NCBI RefSeq assembly: GCF_013299185.1
Contig: NZ_JAAFKG010000032.1
Span: 24,188 to 88,187, forward strand
DNA: 64,000 nt
From: Microcoleus sp. bin48.metabat.b7b8b9.023
GTDB lineage: Bacteria > Cyanobacteriota > Cyanobacteriia > Cyanobacteriales > Microcoleaceae
Direction of reading: 5' to 3'
Shown here: positions 51,290 through 61,200 of the stretch, piece after piece
Numbering within the stretch: the first letter of the stretch is position 1
How the letters are laid out: each line of letters opens with the position of its first letter
Notes under the pieces: model-generated
What the model saw: only the letters and a program-made list of their open reading frames with translations
Told to the model about the DNA's origin: nothing
Databases searched by the model: none
Translations under genes and position numbers: made by a program

Positions 51290-51769
51290 GTTTTCGCTCG
51301 ATTTTTAGTAGATTTGTTACAAAAAGCACCTTATTCTGCGATAATAATCTTGATACGCAAGTTAATTAGAGATCCGGATCACACCAAATTTCAGCTCGAA
51401 CTACTGCACATCAGAAACTCGGAATCATGGCCGACTCTCACAGGTGCAGCTCTAGGGAAACCAGTTTTTTTGTACTTCAGTTTGCTGAAATCTTCTGTAT
51501 GTTGTTCGCTACTTGCACAGTCCTTATCGCGGTGCTTTCGGCACGGTTGTTGAACCATGCCACAATACGTGGCAAGAGTCTAAATTCTGTCGTCATTACT
51601 ACTAGCAAACTCAAGCTTTCGCCAACCAGAAAGAGGCTGTTACCTCAGACCTTGGAATAGCTAAATTTGCATGGGGTACATCACACCACTGACAAGGTAT
51701 TTGATCTAACTTGTGATTTAAATCGCGAGGTCGATCTGCGGAGATACGGAGACGGCAGGGTTGCACCAA

Positions 51770-51906
51770 TGAGGGGAGACACCCCTCTTGTGTAATCTAA
51801 CACTAAAATAAAGGTATTAGCAAGCAATATTTCGGACATTTTTGATTGCCGACCGTAGAATAAGGGTTTCATGGCGATCCTCTGCGAGGGCTACGCTAAC
51901 GAGGCA
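51770..51906. repeat. Small hairpin and dispersed GCGATCC..GGCTACGCTAACG element
   Basis: GAGGGG-AGACA-CCCCTC is a 6-bp hairpin near 51770-51787. GCGATCCTCTGCGAGGGCTA CGCTAACGAGGC at 51873-51906 is a known-type cyanobacterial dispersed repeat, similar to 62766-62799. The rest of the 815-bp gap between 51290 and 52105 contains no supported gene or RNA. Confidence 0.5.
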
Positions 51907-52105
51907 CACGATATGCTTTCGGGTAAATCAAGGATTTCAGACTGTGCTCTAAAAACTGTCCGGACTATTAAACAAGAACTCTGAACTTGTTTTTATCTTC
52001 GTACTGCGGAAATACTTCTAAGTGAGTGTAATCAGGGATTAAGTGCTTGCTACCACCAAAATTCTGCCCGACCTACACAGACGTTTAGTTGAGTATTAAA
52101 AAGTT

Positions 52106-52711
52106 ATGAACCTTATCTGCAAACACTTCGGGTATTTAGCGACTGGATTAATTTTGATCGGGGGTAGCAGTTGTTCTAGCTACGATGCAGCAGCTAAATC
52201 AGCCGAAAACCAGAGCCAACCCTCAGCAAGCAGCCATCAGTTCCCACACCTACAGCTAACGGGCAATAAACTTGATAGTCGATCGACTGCACCGGAGCCC
52301 TCTAACTCTGTTAGCTCGGTTTTACCGAGTACCAAAGTACCAGAAACCACAGCTACAGTTACGGTTTATGAGGTAGACAATCTTTGTCAAAGTCTGAAGC
52401 CAGCAACAGTTACAGGCCCAGAGAACCAGTTAATGTCATCGGCCGTTAATGAAGTACTAAAGCAAGAGATTTTCGCTAGTCTGGGTTTAGTTGGTTATCG
52501 GCTTAAAATCGATCGCGACCTCGGCATCGCTACCGTAGATTTACGGGCCTCGGGGAATTCGCGCCAGAAATTGCAAAATCTGTCAAGCTGTCAGATGTTA
52601 GGTTTGTTCGGGGGCGTGCGCCAAACCTTAACCAGTTATGCTCCTTGGCAAATTAAAACAGTCCGCTTTACAGAGCTCGGACAGGACATTGTGAGTACCG
52701 TCCGAGAATAA
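52106..52711 (+). CDS. Lipoprotein with GerMN-like domain
   Basis: 201 aa. Signal with lipobox-like IGGSSC (Cys near 23), a Ser/Pro-rich linker (~25-90), then a GerM/GerMN-like domain: VTVYEVDNLCQSLKPATV, YRLKIDRDLGIATVDLRASG, SSCQMLGLFGGVRQTLTSY, IKTVRFTELG. The alternation fits the GerMN fold, seen in spore germination proteins and in many bacterial envelope proteins. Two Cys (near 93 and 165) may pair. The gene lies upstream of the P450 in the same direction, but 88 bp apart, with no evident link. Confidence 0.6.
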   Translation: MNLICKHFGYLATGLILIGGSSCSSYDAAAKSAENQSQPSASSHQFPHLQLTGNKLDSRSTAPEPSNSVSSVLPSTKVPETTATVTVYEVDNLCQSLKPATVTGPENQLMSSAVNEVLKQEIFASLGLVGYRLKIDRDLGIATVDLRASGNSRQKLQNLSSCQMLGLFGGVRQTLTSYAPWQIKTVRFTELGQDIVSTVRE

Positions 52712-52799
52712 TAGTCTTAAAATTATGGAGAGCGTAGAACCAGTTTCTAGGTAATTCCTATGGATGTTGCCCACGTCTTGTAACACCAACGTAATTTTT

Positions 52800-54176
52800 A
52801 TGACCCTACCTGACGGCCCCGAAAACCCCCCCTTCTTGCAGCTAATTCAATGGATTGGCGATCCGCTGACATACATGGACGGCAACGCCAAAAAGTACGG
52901 GGAGATTTTCACGACTCGATGGGGCAACCTTGAACCCTTCGTGATGATCCACAACCCGCAAGCGATCCAGGAAATGCTCAACAGCAAGGCGCTTGATGCT
53001 CCAGGCGATATCAACGGTATTCTCAAACCAGTCCTGGGGGAACAATCGATGATTGTAATCTCCGGAGAAAAGCACAAACGGCAACGTCAATTATTGATGC
53101 CACCCTTTCACGGGGAACGGATGCGAAACTACGGCCAGCAAATTTGCGATATTACCCAAGATGTTGCTAGCAAGTGGAAGGTCGATCGACCTTTTGTCGC
53201 CCGCACAGCCATGCAGGAAATCACCATGCGGGTAATTTTGCAAGTAGTCTTCGGACTGAATGAAGGGCCGCGGTTGCAGCAACTTTCCCCGCTGCTGGCT
53301 TCAATTATCGATATGACCGGCTCTCCGGTGCGATCGAGTATCCTATTTCTGCCCTGGTTGCAGCAAGATTGGGGCCCTTGGAGTCCTTGGGGACGCATGA
53401 AACAGCAGCGCCAAAAAATTCACGCTCTGATGGACGGCGAAATAGAAGAGCGCAAACAGCAACCAAATGCCGATCGCACCGACATTCTCAGCTTAATGAT
53501 GGCCGCCCGCGACGAAAACGGCGAACCAATGACGAAGGTCGAATTGCGCGACGAATTAATGACGCTGTTGTTTGCTGGCCACGAAACCACAGCAACAGCC
53601 CTAGCTTGGGCCTTTTACTGGATTCACAGTTTGCCCTCGGTACGCCAGAAACTGCTGCAAGAATTGGACAGTTTGGGCGAAAACCCCGACCCAATGGAGA
53701 TTTCCCGCTTGCCTTACCTGAGTGCAGTTTGTCAAGAGACACTGCGAATTTACCCAGTGGGAATGCTGACATTTCCGCGAGTAGTGCGGGAACCCATGGA
53801 ACTAATGGGCCATCAACTCGAACCGGGTACGGTGGTTTTCGGCTCAATTTATTTAACCCACCGCCGGGAAGATTTGTATCCAGAACCGCTGCAATTTAAG
53901 CCTGAACGGTTTTTGGACAGGCAATTCTCGCCTTACGAATATTTGCCCTTTGGGGGCGGTAGTCGCCGTTGTATCGGCTTAGCCTTGGCGCAGTTGGAAA
54001 TTAAACTGGCGATCGCAACCATTTTGCGCGATTTCGACTTAACCTTGGCCGAGAAAAAGCCCGTACAAGCCAAACGCCGAGGGGTGACTTTAGGGCCGGC
54101 GGGCGGTGTGCGGATGGCCTTGCTGGGGCGGCGGATGTGGCAGCAGATGCCTGAACCTGTTGCTACTGGGGTTTGA
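52800..54176 (+). CDS. Cytochrome P450, CYP110-like
   Basis: 458 aa from ATG 52800, which begins MTLPDGPENPPFLQLIQWI, the usual CYP110 opening; the ATG at 52764 would add 12 unusual residues. The I-helix has FAGHETTATA, the K-helix ExxR is in CQETLRIYP, and the heme loop FGGGSRRCIGLALAQLE holds the Cys ligand. CYP110 members of filamentous cyanobacteria hydroxylate fatty acids, alkanes or terpenes. No redox partner or terpene synthase is adjacent, so substrate is unknown. Confidence 0.92.
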   Translation: MTLPDGPENPPFLQLIQWIGDPLTYMDGNAKKYGEIFTTRWGNLEPFVMIHNPQAIQEMLNSKALDAPGDINGILKPVLGEQSMIVISGEKHKRQRQLLMPPFHGERMRNYGQQICDITQDVASKWKVDRPFVARTAMQEITMRVILQVVFGLNEGPRLQQLSPLLASIIDMTGSPVRSSILFLPWLQQDWGPWSPWGRMKQQRQKIHALMDGEIEERKQQPNADRTDILSLMMAARDENGEPMTKVELRDELMTLLFAGHETTATALAWAFYWIHSLPSVRQKLLQELDSLGENPDPMEISRLPYLSAVCQETLRIYPVGMLTFPRVVREPMELMGHQLEPGTVVFGSIYLTHRREDLYPEPLQFKPERFLDRQFSPYEYLPFGGGSRRCIGLALAQLEIKLAIATILRDFDLTLAEKKPVQAKRRGVTLGPAGGVRMALLGRRMWQQMPEPVATGV

Positions 54177-54390
54177 ACTCGCAGCACCCAAGCCGGGGCG
54201 CAGCCATCGCACTTTTGCTCTTTGAATGCAAACAATTTAGGCCGATCAGGCGATCGACCCGCCCATTTTTGGTAGCACAGGCTACACAAAAATAGCTAGA
54301 ATCCTTAACCTGTAACCATCACCCGCCCTCAAATTTCAAAATTCCCGTCTAAAATAGTAGAAGCCTTGCAAACATACCCAAAAAGTAAAA

Positions 54391-54937
54391 GTGGGTGATT
54401 GCAATAGTCCTCTTGATATTTATAAGACTTGCCTGCCATACTTTAAAAACATATGCATACCCTGTTATTCAGCAAAGGTCGGAAGCGTGTTGGCAATGCC
54501 AGCAATCTTCCGGCCTCTTTATTTTTTGTGGTACCCAAAACCTTCGGCTAGAGATACCGAAGGCAAGTCAAAAGTATAAATTCTCGTTATCTTCTCATCT
54601 CCCATTTCCTCAATTAGAGTGGTTTTGCCTCCAATTGAAAAAGCATCCGGCAGCAAGTTTAAGGAATTACTGTGGGTGATTGCAATAGTCCTCTTGATAT
54701 TTATAAGGCTTGCCTGCCATACTTTAGAAACATATGCATACCCTGTTATTCAGCAAAGGTCGGAAGCGTGTTGGCAATGCCAACAATCTTTCGGCCTCTT
54801 TATTTTTTGGGGTACCGAAGACCTTTGGCTAGAGATACCGAAGGCAAGGCAAAAGTATAAATTCTCCCCCTCTCCTCAATTAGAGTGATTTTGCCTCCAA
54901 TTGAAAAAGCATCCGGCAGCAAGTTTAAGGAATTACT
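54391..54937 (+). pseudogene. Tandem 281-bp repeats with pilin-like remnants
   Basis: A unit starting GTGGGTGATTGCAATAGTCC at 54391 recurs at 54672; a third partial copy starts near 54890. Reading across the junction gives EKASGSKFKELLWVIAIVLLI, whose Gly, the Glu at +5 and hydrophobic run recall a type IV pilin N-terminus, followed by a degenerate QQRSEACWQCQQ stretch. Stops and deletions interrupt the frames, so these look like decayed pilin-like copies. The 54177-54390 stretch shows no gene. Confidence 0.5.
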
Positions 54938-54984
54938 AAGGAATGATTAATAACTTGTTAAACAATCTCCTTGTGCACCCTATC

Positions 54985-55272
54985 TCAATCTTCTGTTTTG
55001 AGAAATTCCGATACCGAGACAGACTTGGGGAGGCTCTCGATATCTTGAATTTCGCTTTCATGGGCAAAAAACTCGACTTCTTTGTCATCAATCTGGATCT
55101 GATAGCTAGCGGTAGCAGTCACAATCCGCCGCTTTTTTTTATCTTCTATTAAAACCCAACACACCACAGGCCTTACCCATCTCTCAACGTGCTGGCTTTG
55201 CTTCGTACTTCCAAAGGCATACCAGCCTTTAGCTTCAATAATTTGAAGCACTTTAAAATCGTTATTTGGCAT
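54985..55272 (-). CDS. Hypothetical protein
   Basis: 95 aa from ATG 55272 (GAGAT before it); an in-frame start at 55371 would add 33 residues. The sequence PNNDFKVLQIIEAKGWYAFG..RWVRPVVCWVLIEDKKKRRIV, then SYQIQIDDKEVEFFAHESE, suggests a small beta-barrel. Family not recognised. The 55372-55769 stretch upstream has no other feature I can support. Confidence 0.55.
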   Translation of the reverse strand: MPNNDFKVLQIIEAKGWYAFGSTKQSQHVERWVRPVVCWVLIEDKKKRRIVTATASYQIQIDDKEVEFFAHESEIQDIESLPKSVSVSEFLKTED

Positions 55273-55769
55273 AAATATCTCGATCGCGTTAACTTGACTA
55301 TTATTCTGAGATCGAAGGGCACGCTTCCTAAGCAGAGCAAAGCTTTGGAAATTATAAGCTGGACTGGACAACCAGATTTTTCGTCGGGAATCAGCTAGTT
55401 AGGAGAGCATAGTCTGCTTTGTTACTCGCTAAAGTTAGTTCGATATTTTGCTACTCTCCCACAATTACGGGGAAGTATGGATATCGCATCCTTAAAAATT
55501 AGTCTTGTCGTCAGCTCAACACCAGCCAACTCCATCTTCGCTAGCTACATTTAAGTGAATGCCAACTGCTTCTAACGCCTGGTTGGTGAGACCGCTCGGC
55601 ATACAAGGCTGTTCGGATTTTATGCTGCAATCAACTCTCATTTTTACCAAATAGGATAAAACTTAACTAAAGATTGCCGCTTTCAATTCTAAGCCTGGGT
55701 GCGCGTAATTCTCAATTAATTGTATGGTGTAGTTGATTATTGCCAAACTGTCGATCGCACAAAACAGCC

Positions 55770-56030
55770 GTGTCTAACTCTTCAATTACCATCACCGTTA
55801 AACTATTCGCCGCCTTCAGTGAAGCCTACGGCGTTTCGGAACTTACACTAGAACTTCCTCCCGAAACCCCAGTATCTGAAGTGCTCGAAAGCTCGATCGC
55901 CCAATACCCTCAATTAGAACAGTGGCGCGATCTTACTCGCTTCGGCGTCAACCTAGAATTCGTCTCCCCCGACACCATCCTCCAAGACGGCGACGAAGTT
56001 GTACTCATCCCCCCCGTCAGCGGTGGGTAA
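55770..56030 (+). CDS. MoaD/ThiS-like sulfur carrier protein
   Basis: 86 aa from a GTG at 55770 (a TTG at 55740 is less likely). Ubiquitin-like beta-grasp pattern: ITITVKLFAAFSEAYGVSEL, PVSEVLESSI, and the C-terminal DGDEVVLIPPVSGG, whose terminal Gly-Gly is adenylated and thiocarboxylated in this family. MoaD serves molybdopterin synthesis; ThiS/CysO-like carriers give sulfur to thiazole, cysteine or homocysteine. The gene is 411 bp upstream of thrC. No moaE or other Mo-cofactor gene is nearby, so the partner is uncertain. Confidence 0.85.
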   Translation: MSNSSITITVKLFAAFSEAYGVSELTLELPPETPVSEVLESSIAQYPQLEQWRDLTRFGVNLEFVSPDTILQDGDEVVLIPPVSGG

Positions 56031-56051
56031 TAAGATTTTGGATTTCCTCAA

Positions 56052-56121
56052 GGTACGTTGTTGCGCTTGGGCGCTCTTTCATAGATATAAAGAAAGAGCG
56101 CTAAAGCGCAACTACGTACCT
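56052..56121. repeat. GGTACGTTGTTGCGC palindromic repeat
   Basis: A 70-bp palindrome (GGTACGTTGTTGCGCTTGGG / AAAGCGCAACTACGTACC), same family as 1603-1670, located between the sulfur carrier gene and thrC. The remaining ~320 bp before thrC is a leader of unknown content. Confidence 0.88.
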
Positions 56122-56441
56122 TTTCTTTAAATTATGAGAGTTGCGTCCATGACTTACCCAGCAAAAAAAACTTTGTAAAGTTTTGAAATTAGTTTTGCAG
56201 CCCAGTCGTTCTTGAGTTCGGTTAATTGAGATAATTTTCCTCTGGGCCAGCATTCCCCAGCAGAGCTTGAAACCCTTTGTGAGAATGAGATTGAGGACTA
56301 TCAATCAACCTCCAATTTGGGAAAAAAAACTGCCAAAAATCAATCCCGACTAAAAACATCGGGTATGGTTGACGGGGTAGATCGAGCGTGCTAATCTTTC
56401 CTAAGACTTAAGAAAACATCGCAAAACTAGAGAGTTGAGCT

Positions 56442-57740
56442 ATGACCCAGGCGACCAGAACCCAATCCACAGCAGCAACCTTCACAGCCCTCAAATGTAA
56501 AGAATGCGGCGAAGAGTACGAACTCCAAGCCAAGCACGTCTGCGATTGCTGTTTTGGCCCGCTAGAAGTCAAGTACGACTACGAAGCTATCCGCCGCCGC
56601 GTCACCCGCCAAACCATCCAAGCAGGCCCCAACTCAATCTGGCGCTACCGCGAATTTTTACCAGTCGCTACAGAAAACGTCATTGATGTCGGTACCGGCA
56701 TGACTCCTCTGGTCAAGTCCCACCGCTTAGCGCGCCGCCTCGGTCTCAAAAATCTTTACATCAAAAACGATGCGGTGAATATGCCCACTCTGAGCTTTAA
56801 AGACAGAGTGGTGTCAGTTGCCCTCAGCCGAGCGAGAGAATTGGGTTTCACCACAGTATCCTGTGCCAGCACCGGTAACTTAGCTAACTCCACCGCTGCG
56901 ATCGCAGCCCACGCCGGACTAGATTGCGTAGTCTTCATCCCCTCCGACTTGGAAGCAGGCAAAGTCCTGGGCACCCTGATTTACAATCCGACTGTGATGG
57001 CAGTTCACGGCAACTACGACCAAGTAAACCGTCTCTGTTGCGAAGTAGCCAATACACACGGCTGGGGATTTGTCAACATCAACTTGCGTCCCTATTATTC
57101 CGAAGGCTCGAAAACCCTCGGCTACGAAGTTATCGAACAACTAGGTTGGAAATTGCCCGATCACGTAGTTGCTCCCCTCGCTTCCGGTTCTTTGTTCACC
57201 AAAATTTATAAAGGCTTCAACGAATTCACCGAAGTCGGCTTGGTTGAAGGCAAGAAAGTCCGGTTCAGCGGCGCTCAAGCTGACGGCTGTTCCCCGATCG
57301 CCCAAGCATACCGCGAAGGTCGCGATTTCGTAACACCAGTCAAACCGAATACAATTGCTAAATCGATCGCGATCGGCAATCCAGCAGACGGAATGTACGC
57401 CCTCGACATCGCCCGCAAAACAGGCGGCAACATCGAATCCGTCAGCGACACCGAAATCATCGAAGGCATGAAACTGCTAGCAGAAACCGAAGGCATCTTC
57501 ACCGAAACCGCAGGTGGCACCACGATCGCCGTCTTGAAGAAACTGGTAGAAGCAGGTAAGATCGACCCCGACGAAACCACTGTCGCCTACATCACCGGCA
57601 ACGGCTTGAAAACCCAAGAAGCAGTTCAAGGTTACATCGGCGAACCCATCACCCTCGAACCAAAACTCGAAGCCTTCGAGCGCGCCCTCGAACGCGCGCG
57701 CACACTCGAACGCTTAGAATGGCAGCAAGCTTCTGTTTAA
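56442..57740 (+). CDS. thrC: Threonine synthase
   Basis: 432 aa, PLP-dependent fold type II. It converts O-phosphohomoserine to threonine. A zinc-ribbon-like N-terminus (LKCKECGEEYELQAKHVCDC, four Cys) is followed by the PLP-Lys motif TLSFKDRVVSVAL, SCASTGNLANSTAA, and the PLP phosphate loop GSLFTKIYKG region. It lies directly before a CysO-like carrier gene (142 bp apart, heptamer-filled). Related enzymes (CysM) use carrier thiocarboxylates, which makes the context interesting. The primary threonine role is assumed. Confidence 0.93.
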   Translation: MTQATRTQSTAATFTALKCKECGEEYELQAKHVCDCCFGPLEVKYDYEAIRRRVTRQTIQAGPNSIWRYREFLPVATENVIDVGTGMTPLVKSHRLARRLGLKNLYIKNDAVNMPTLSFKDRVVSVALSRARELGFTTVSCASTGNLANSTAAIAAHAGLDCVVFIPSDLEAGKVLGTLIYNPTVMAVHGNYDQVNRLCCEVANTHGWGFVNINLRPYYSEGSKTLGYEVIEQLGWKLPDHVVAPLASGSLFTKIYKGFNEFTEVGLVEGKKVRFSGAQADGCSPIAQAYREGRDFVTPVKPNTIAKSIAIGNPADGMYALDIARKTGGNIESVSDTEIIEGMKLLAETEGIFTETAGGTTIAVLKKLVEAGKIDPDETTVAYITGNGLKTQEAVQGYIGEPITLEPKLEAFERALERARTLERLEWQQASV

Positions 57741-57742
57741 TA

Positions 57743-57880
57743 GTTATTGGTTGTTGGTTACTGGTTATTGGTTATTGGTTATTGGTTATTGGTTATTATC
57801 GCCAACAAATAACTAACAACAAATAACTAACAACTAACAACTAACAACAAATAACTAACAACTAACAACTAACAACTAAT
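57743..57880. repeat. Facing heptamer arrays GGTTATT and AACTAAC
   Basis: About eight TTGGTTA heptamers, a short ATCGCC centre, then about eleven AACTAAC/AACAAAT heptamers, fairly complementary, between thrC and the carrier gene. They could fold into a hairpin in the shared mRNA. Confidence 0.92.
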
Positions 57881-57881
57881 C

Positions 57882-58157
57882 ATGACTGTCAAAGTTTTAA
57901 TTCCCACTCCCCTGCAAAAATTCACCAACAATCAAGCCACAATAGAATGCGGTGGTGCAAACATTTCCGAACTGATTGAAGCGCTAGAAACAAATTGTCC
58001 CGGCATCAAAAAAAGCCTGTGCGACGAACAAGGAGCACCTCGCAGATTTTTGAATTTCTACGTCAACAGCGAAGACATCCGGTTTTTGGAAGGTACGGAA
58101 ACTGCTCTTAAAGATGGTGATGAAGTGAGTATTGTCCCAGCCGTTGCTGGTGGTTGA
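57882..58157 (+). CDS. CysO-like sulfur carrier protein
   Basis: 91 aa starting [20 protein letters not shown], with [37 protein letters not shown] and the C-terminal [14 protein letters not shown]. This is close to Mycobacterium CysO, including the NFYVN.EDIRF and AVAGG segments. In CysO systems the C-terminal Gly is thiocarboxylated and its sulfur is used by a PLP enzyme (CysM). Here the neighbouring PLP enzyme is thrC. A second carrier lies upstream of thrC (55770). No JAMM protease is visible in the window. Start ATG 57882; no strong ribosome-binding site because the heptamers reach it. Confidence 0.87.
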   Translation: MTVKVLIPTPLQKFTNNQATIECGGANISELIEALETNCPGIKKSLCDEQGAPRRFLNFYVNSEDIRFLEGTETALKDGDEVSIVPAVAGG

Positions 58158-58192
58158 TTTTTAACCGCAGATTGGGCAGATAAACGCTTGGG

Positions 58193-58223
58193 AACGCAGA
58201 TATTTTTTAAATCTATCTGCGTT
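58193..58223 (+). terminator. Intrinsic terminator after the CysO-like gene
   Basis: AACGCAGATA and TATCTGCGTT pair as a 10-bp stem with an AT loop, then TTGTTTTTGG. It lies 35 bp after the stop of the sulfur carrier gene and between convergent genes, so it may serve both. Confidence 0.65.
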
Positions 58224-58290
58224 TGTTTTTGGTTAAAATCAATTTTTATTGATAAAATTTAACACTAAAAAAGCCGATTTTATGAATAGG

Positions 58291-61200
58291 TTATTTTCGA
58301 TCGTCGATCGGCAAAGTCAATACAAACTCTGTTCCTGTTCCCAGTTGAGAATTTACCTCGATCGCACCTTGATGCTTTTCGACAATAATCTGACGGGCGA
58401 TCGCCAATCCCAATCCCGTTCCTTTTCCGACAGCTTTTGTAGTAAATAAATGGTCAAAAATCCGAGTTTTTACTTCTTCAGGCATACCAGGGCCGTTATC
58501 GGCGATCGCAATTTTTACTCCCTCGTTTTCTACCCTTGTCTGAATGGTAATTTGATTCGGATTAGCTTGAATTTCGGCAAAACTCCGTCCTAAATTAGAT
58601 TCATCAAGCGCATCGATCGCATTTGCCAAAATATTCATAAACACCTGATTTAACTGTCCGGGAAAACAGGTGATTTCTGGAATATTACCGTAATCTGTAA
58701 CGACTTCAATAGCGGGACGATTGTGGTTAGCTTTGAGACGGTGGCGCAGAATCAGCACGGTGCTATCGATGCCGTCGTGCAGGTTGAATTTTTGCTTAGT
58801 ATCGCTATCGGCACGGGAGAAAGTACGGAGACTTTTGCTGATGGATGTAATGCGATCGCCTCCATCTTTCATCGCCCGAATTAACTTCGGCAAATCTTCT
58901 CGAACATAGTCTAGATCGATCGCTTCCAATTCGTCTTCAATGTCCGCACCGGGTTGAGGGAATTTTTCGCCATAGAGATCGATGACACCTAACAAGTCAT
59001 TGATGTAATCTTGGGCTGCACCGACATTGCCGACAATACAACCAATTGGATTATTAATTTCGTGAGCAACTCCAGCTACTAAGTTCCCCAACGCTGACAT
59101 TTTTTCGCTTTGAACCATTTGGAGCTGAGCTTGTTGAAGTTCTTCTAAAGTTTGCTGAACTTGGCGATAGAGACGAGCATTTTCTAAAGCAATTGCGGCT
59201 TGACTTGCTAAGAAATTGAGGAGGATGAGGCGATCGCTCGTAAAGACACCCCTCGTATATCTATTTTCTAAATATAAAATCCCGGTCAAATTCCCCCGAT
59301 CTATAATCGGCAAACACAGGACGCTTTTAGGCTGATATTGTTCTAGATAAGGATCGATCGCGATCGGAAGATCGGTTTTGAGGTTGTCTAGAGCGATCGG
59401 TTCTAATGTATTTTTGACGTAGTAAATCAGTTGAATGGGAAGCGCCCGATTGTCTTCTAGAGGTACAGTTTGCAGTGTCGTTTGTTGTAAATCGGAAATT
59501 GCCCGCACAAACCATTGCTGATTCTGACACAGCATCAATGCACATTTATCTGCACCAGAATTTTCCAGCATGGTTTGAGTTAGAGTTTGGATTAAATCGT
59601 CGAGTTGAATCGTGCTAGATAGGGATTGAGAAACTTTCAGGAGTGCAGCAAAATCTAGAGTGTTATTGAGACTGGTACTGGAAGAACTTTTGCTGTGAGA
59701 GGAGTGAATGGAGTAAGTGGAAGTGGAAATGCTGGCTAGGCTTTCTAAAACCGTCAGAGGTTTGGTGGCTTGTTGCAGGATAGGTTGAAGGAGTTGGGGA
59801 TAGCGTTGTTCGAGATCGTTGGTTTTGGCTTGAGCACCCCATTTAGCGTAGCAGTAGTAAGCCTCTTGCATATAAGCTGCGGCGACTTTTTCCTTACCCC
59901 AATTGAGGTAGAATTTAGCAGCCAGTTCGTTGGCGAGGGCTTGTTCGTAGCCATAGTCTTGAGCTTGAGAGCTAGCAATAGATTGTTCGTAAAAATCGAT
60001 CGCTTCAGAGATTTCCCCTTTAATTCTGGCTGTTTCTGCTTGGAGCAGTAGATTTTTGTGAAGAATATTTTGTGGACAATACTCACCCCAATGTTTCAAC
60101 TTCTCTTCTAAAATAACAAACGCTTGCCAATAATCCTTTGCTTCAGTTTTTTTACTCGCATTTTCAAACAGACTTAAAAGCATTAAGGCAACATAAAACA
60201 CGCTAGATGGAAGTTTGGCGTGACTGGGAATTGTCTCTTCAATAATGCTTAGTTTAGGAATTAGATCTGCATATTCAGATTGTCGATCGAATAAGTAAGC
60301 ATGGCGAATTTTAACAGAATAGAACCAAGCTAGATGATAAGCAACATTTCTGTACTTCTGTAAATATTCCGATTCACTAAAACTATCGTCATCAAAGGTA
60401 AACGGCGTGTTGGTAAGACCCAAAAGCTGGCGAATGGGTTGTCGGACTCCCACAATTAAAGCATCCAGATTTTCTAAGCTTTTAATTTGACCGAGAAAAT
60501 CAACATGGATCTGGACAATTGCATAGAGATCGTTTAAGTTTTTACCATAGGTGAGGCGATCGGAGCCGCTTTGCATCATCATAAAACTAACAGTCAGCCA
60601 ATTCCCAGCATCCATGCCATATTTAAAGGCATTGTCATAGTAAGGATCGGCTTCTCGCAGGGGACGACTCCAGCTATGGACATCAGCAGCAAACAGGAAA
60701 TTGGTCATTCCTCGAACATCAGCATTGTCAAATTGTTGGCAAAGTTGTACAGCCATAGCACCAAATTGGTAAGCCTGTGCTGCATTTTTGAGTAAAGTAT
60801 TAGCAATTAAGCCATAACCGACATAGCCGAAGGGAGACATATCGCTATTGCCATATTCCAAGGACAAGGTAGTCATTTTGGCGAGTGCCAGTAATGCTAA
60901 TGTGGGTTGACCATCTAGCCATGCTGCATAAAAAAGAATTTGCAAGATACGCAACATTTCTGCGATTTTTTCATCCGTCATTGTACTCAATTCAAGAATC
61001 GATTCTATTGTTTTGTATTCCAGAAATCGAGTCACGATCGCAATTTGTGCATCGAGGCTAGTCTGGATGCTCTCTTGATTGTTTGGCACTATCCAGTCCA
61101 ACAGTTGCAGGCTTTGGCGTTGAATCTCTATTGCTTCAGCATTGCGTCCCTGAAGCTGATATTGAGTCATCTGGACTCGATAAATTACGGCTTTGTCCAC

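Noticed and set aside
51290..52105. Small frames and a possible riboswitch in the 815-bp gap
   Set aside because: No ribosome-binding sites, no conserved fold I recognise; only a small hairpin and a dispersed repeat are visible.
54391..54860. Frames reading MGDCNSPLDIYK.. in the 281-bp repeats
   Set aside because: The alternative frame with the pilin-like hydrophobic start is the more sensible one, and all are interrupted.
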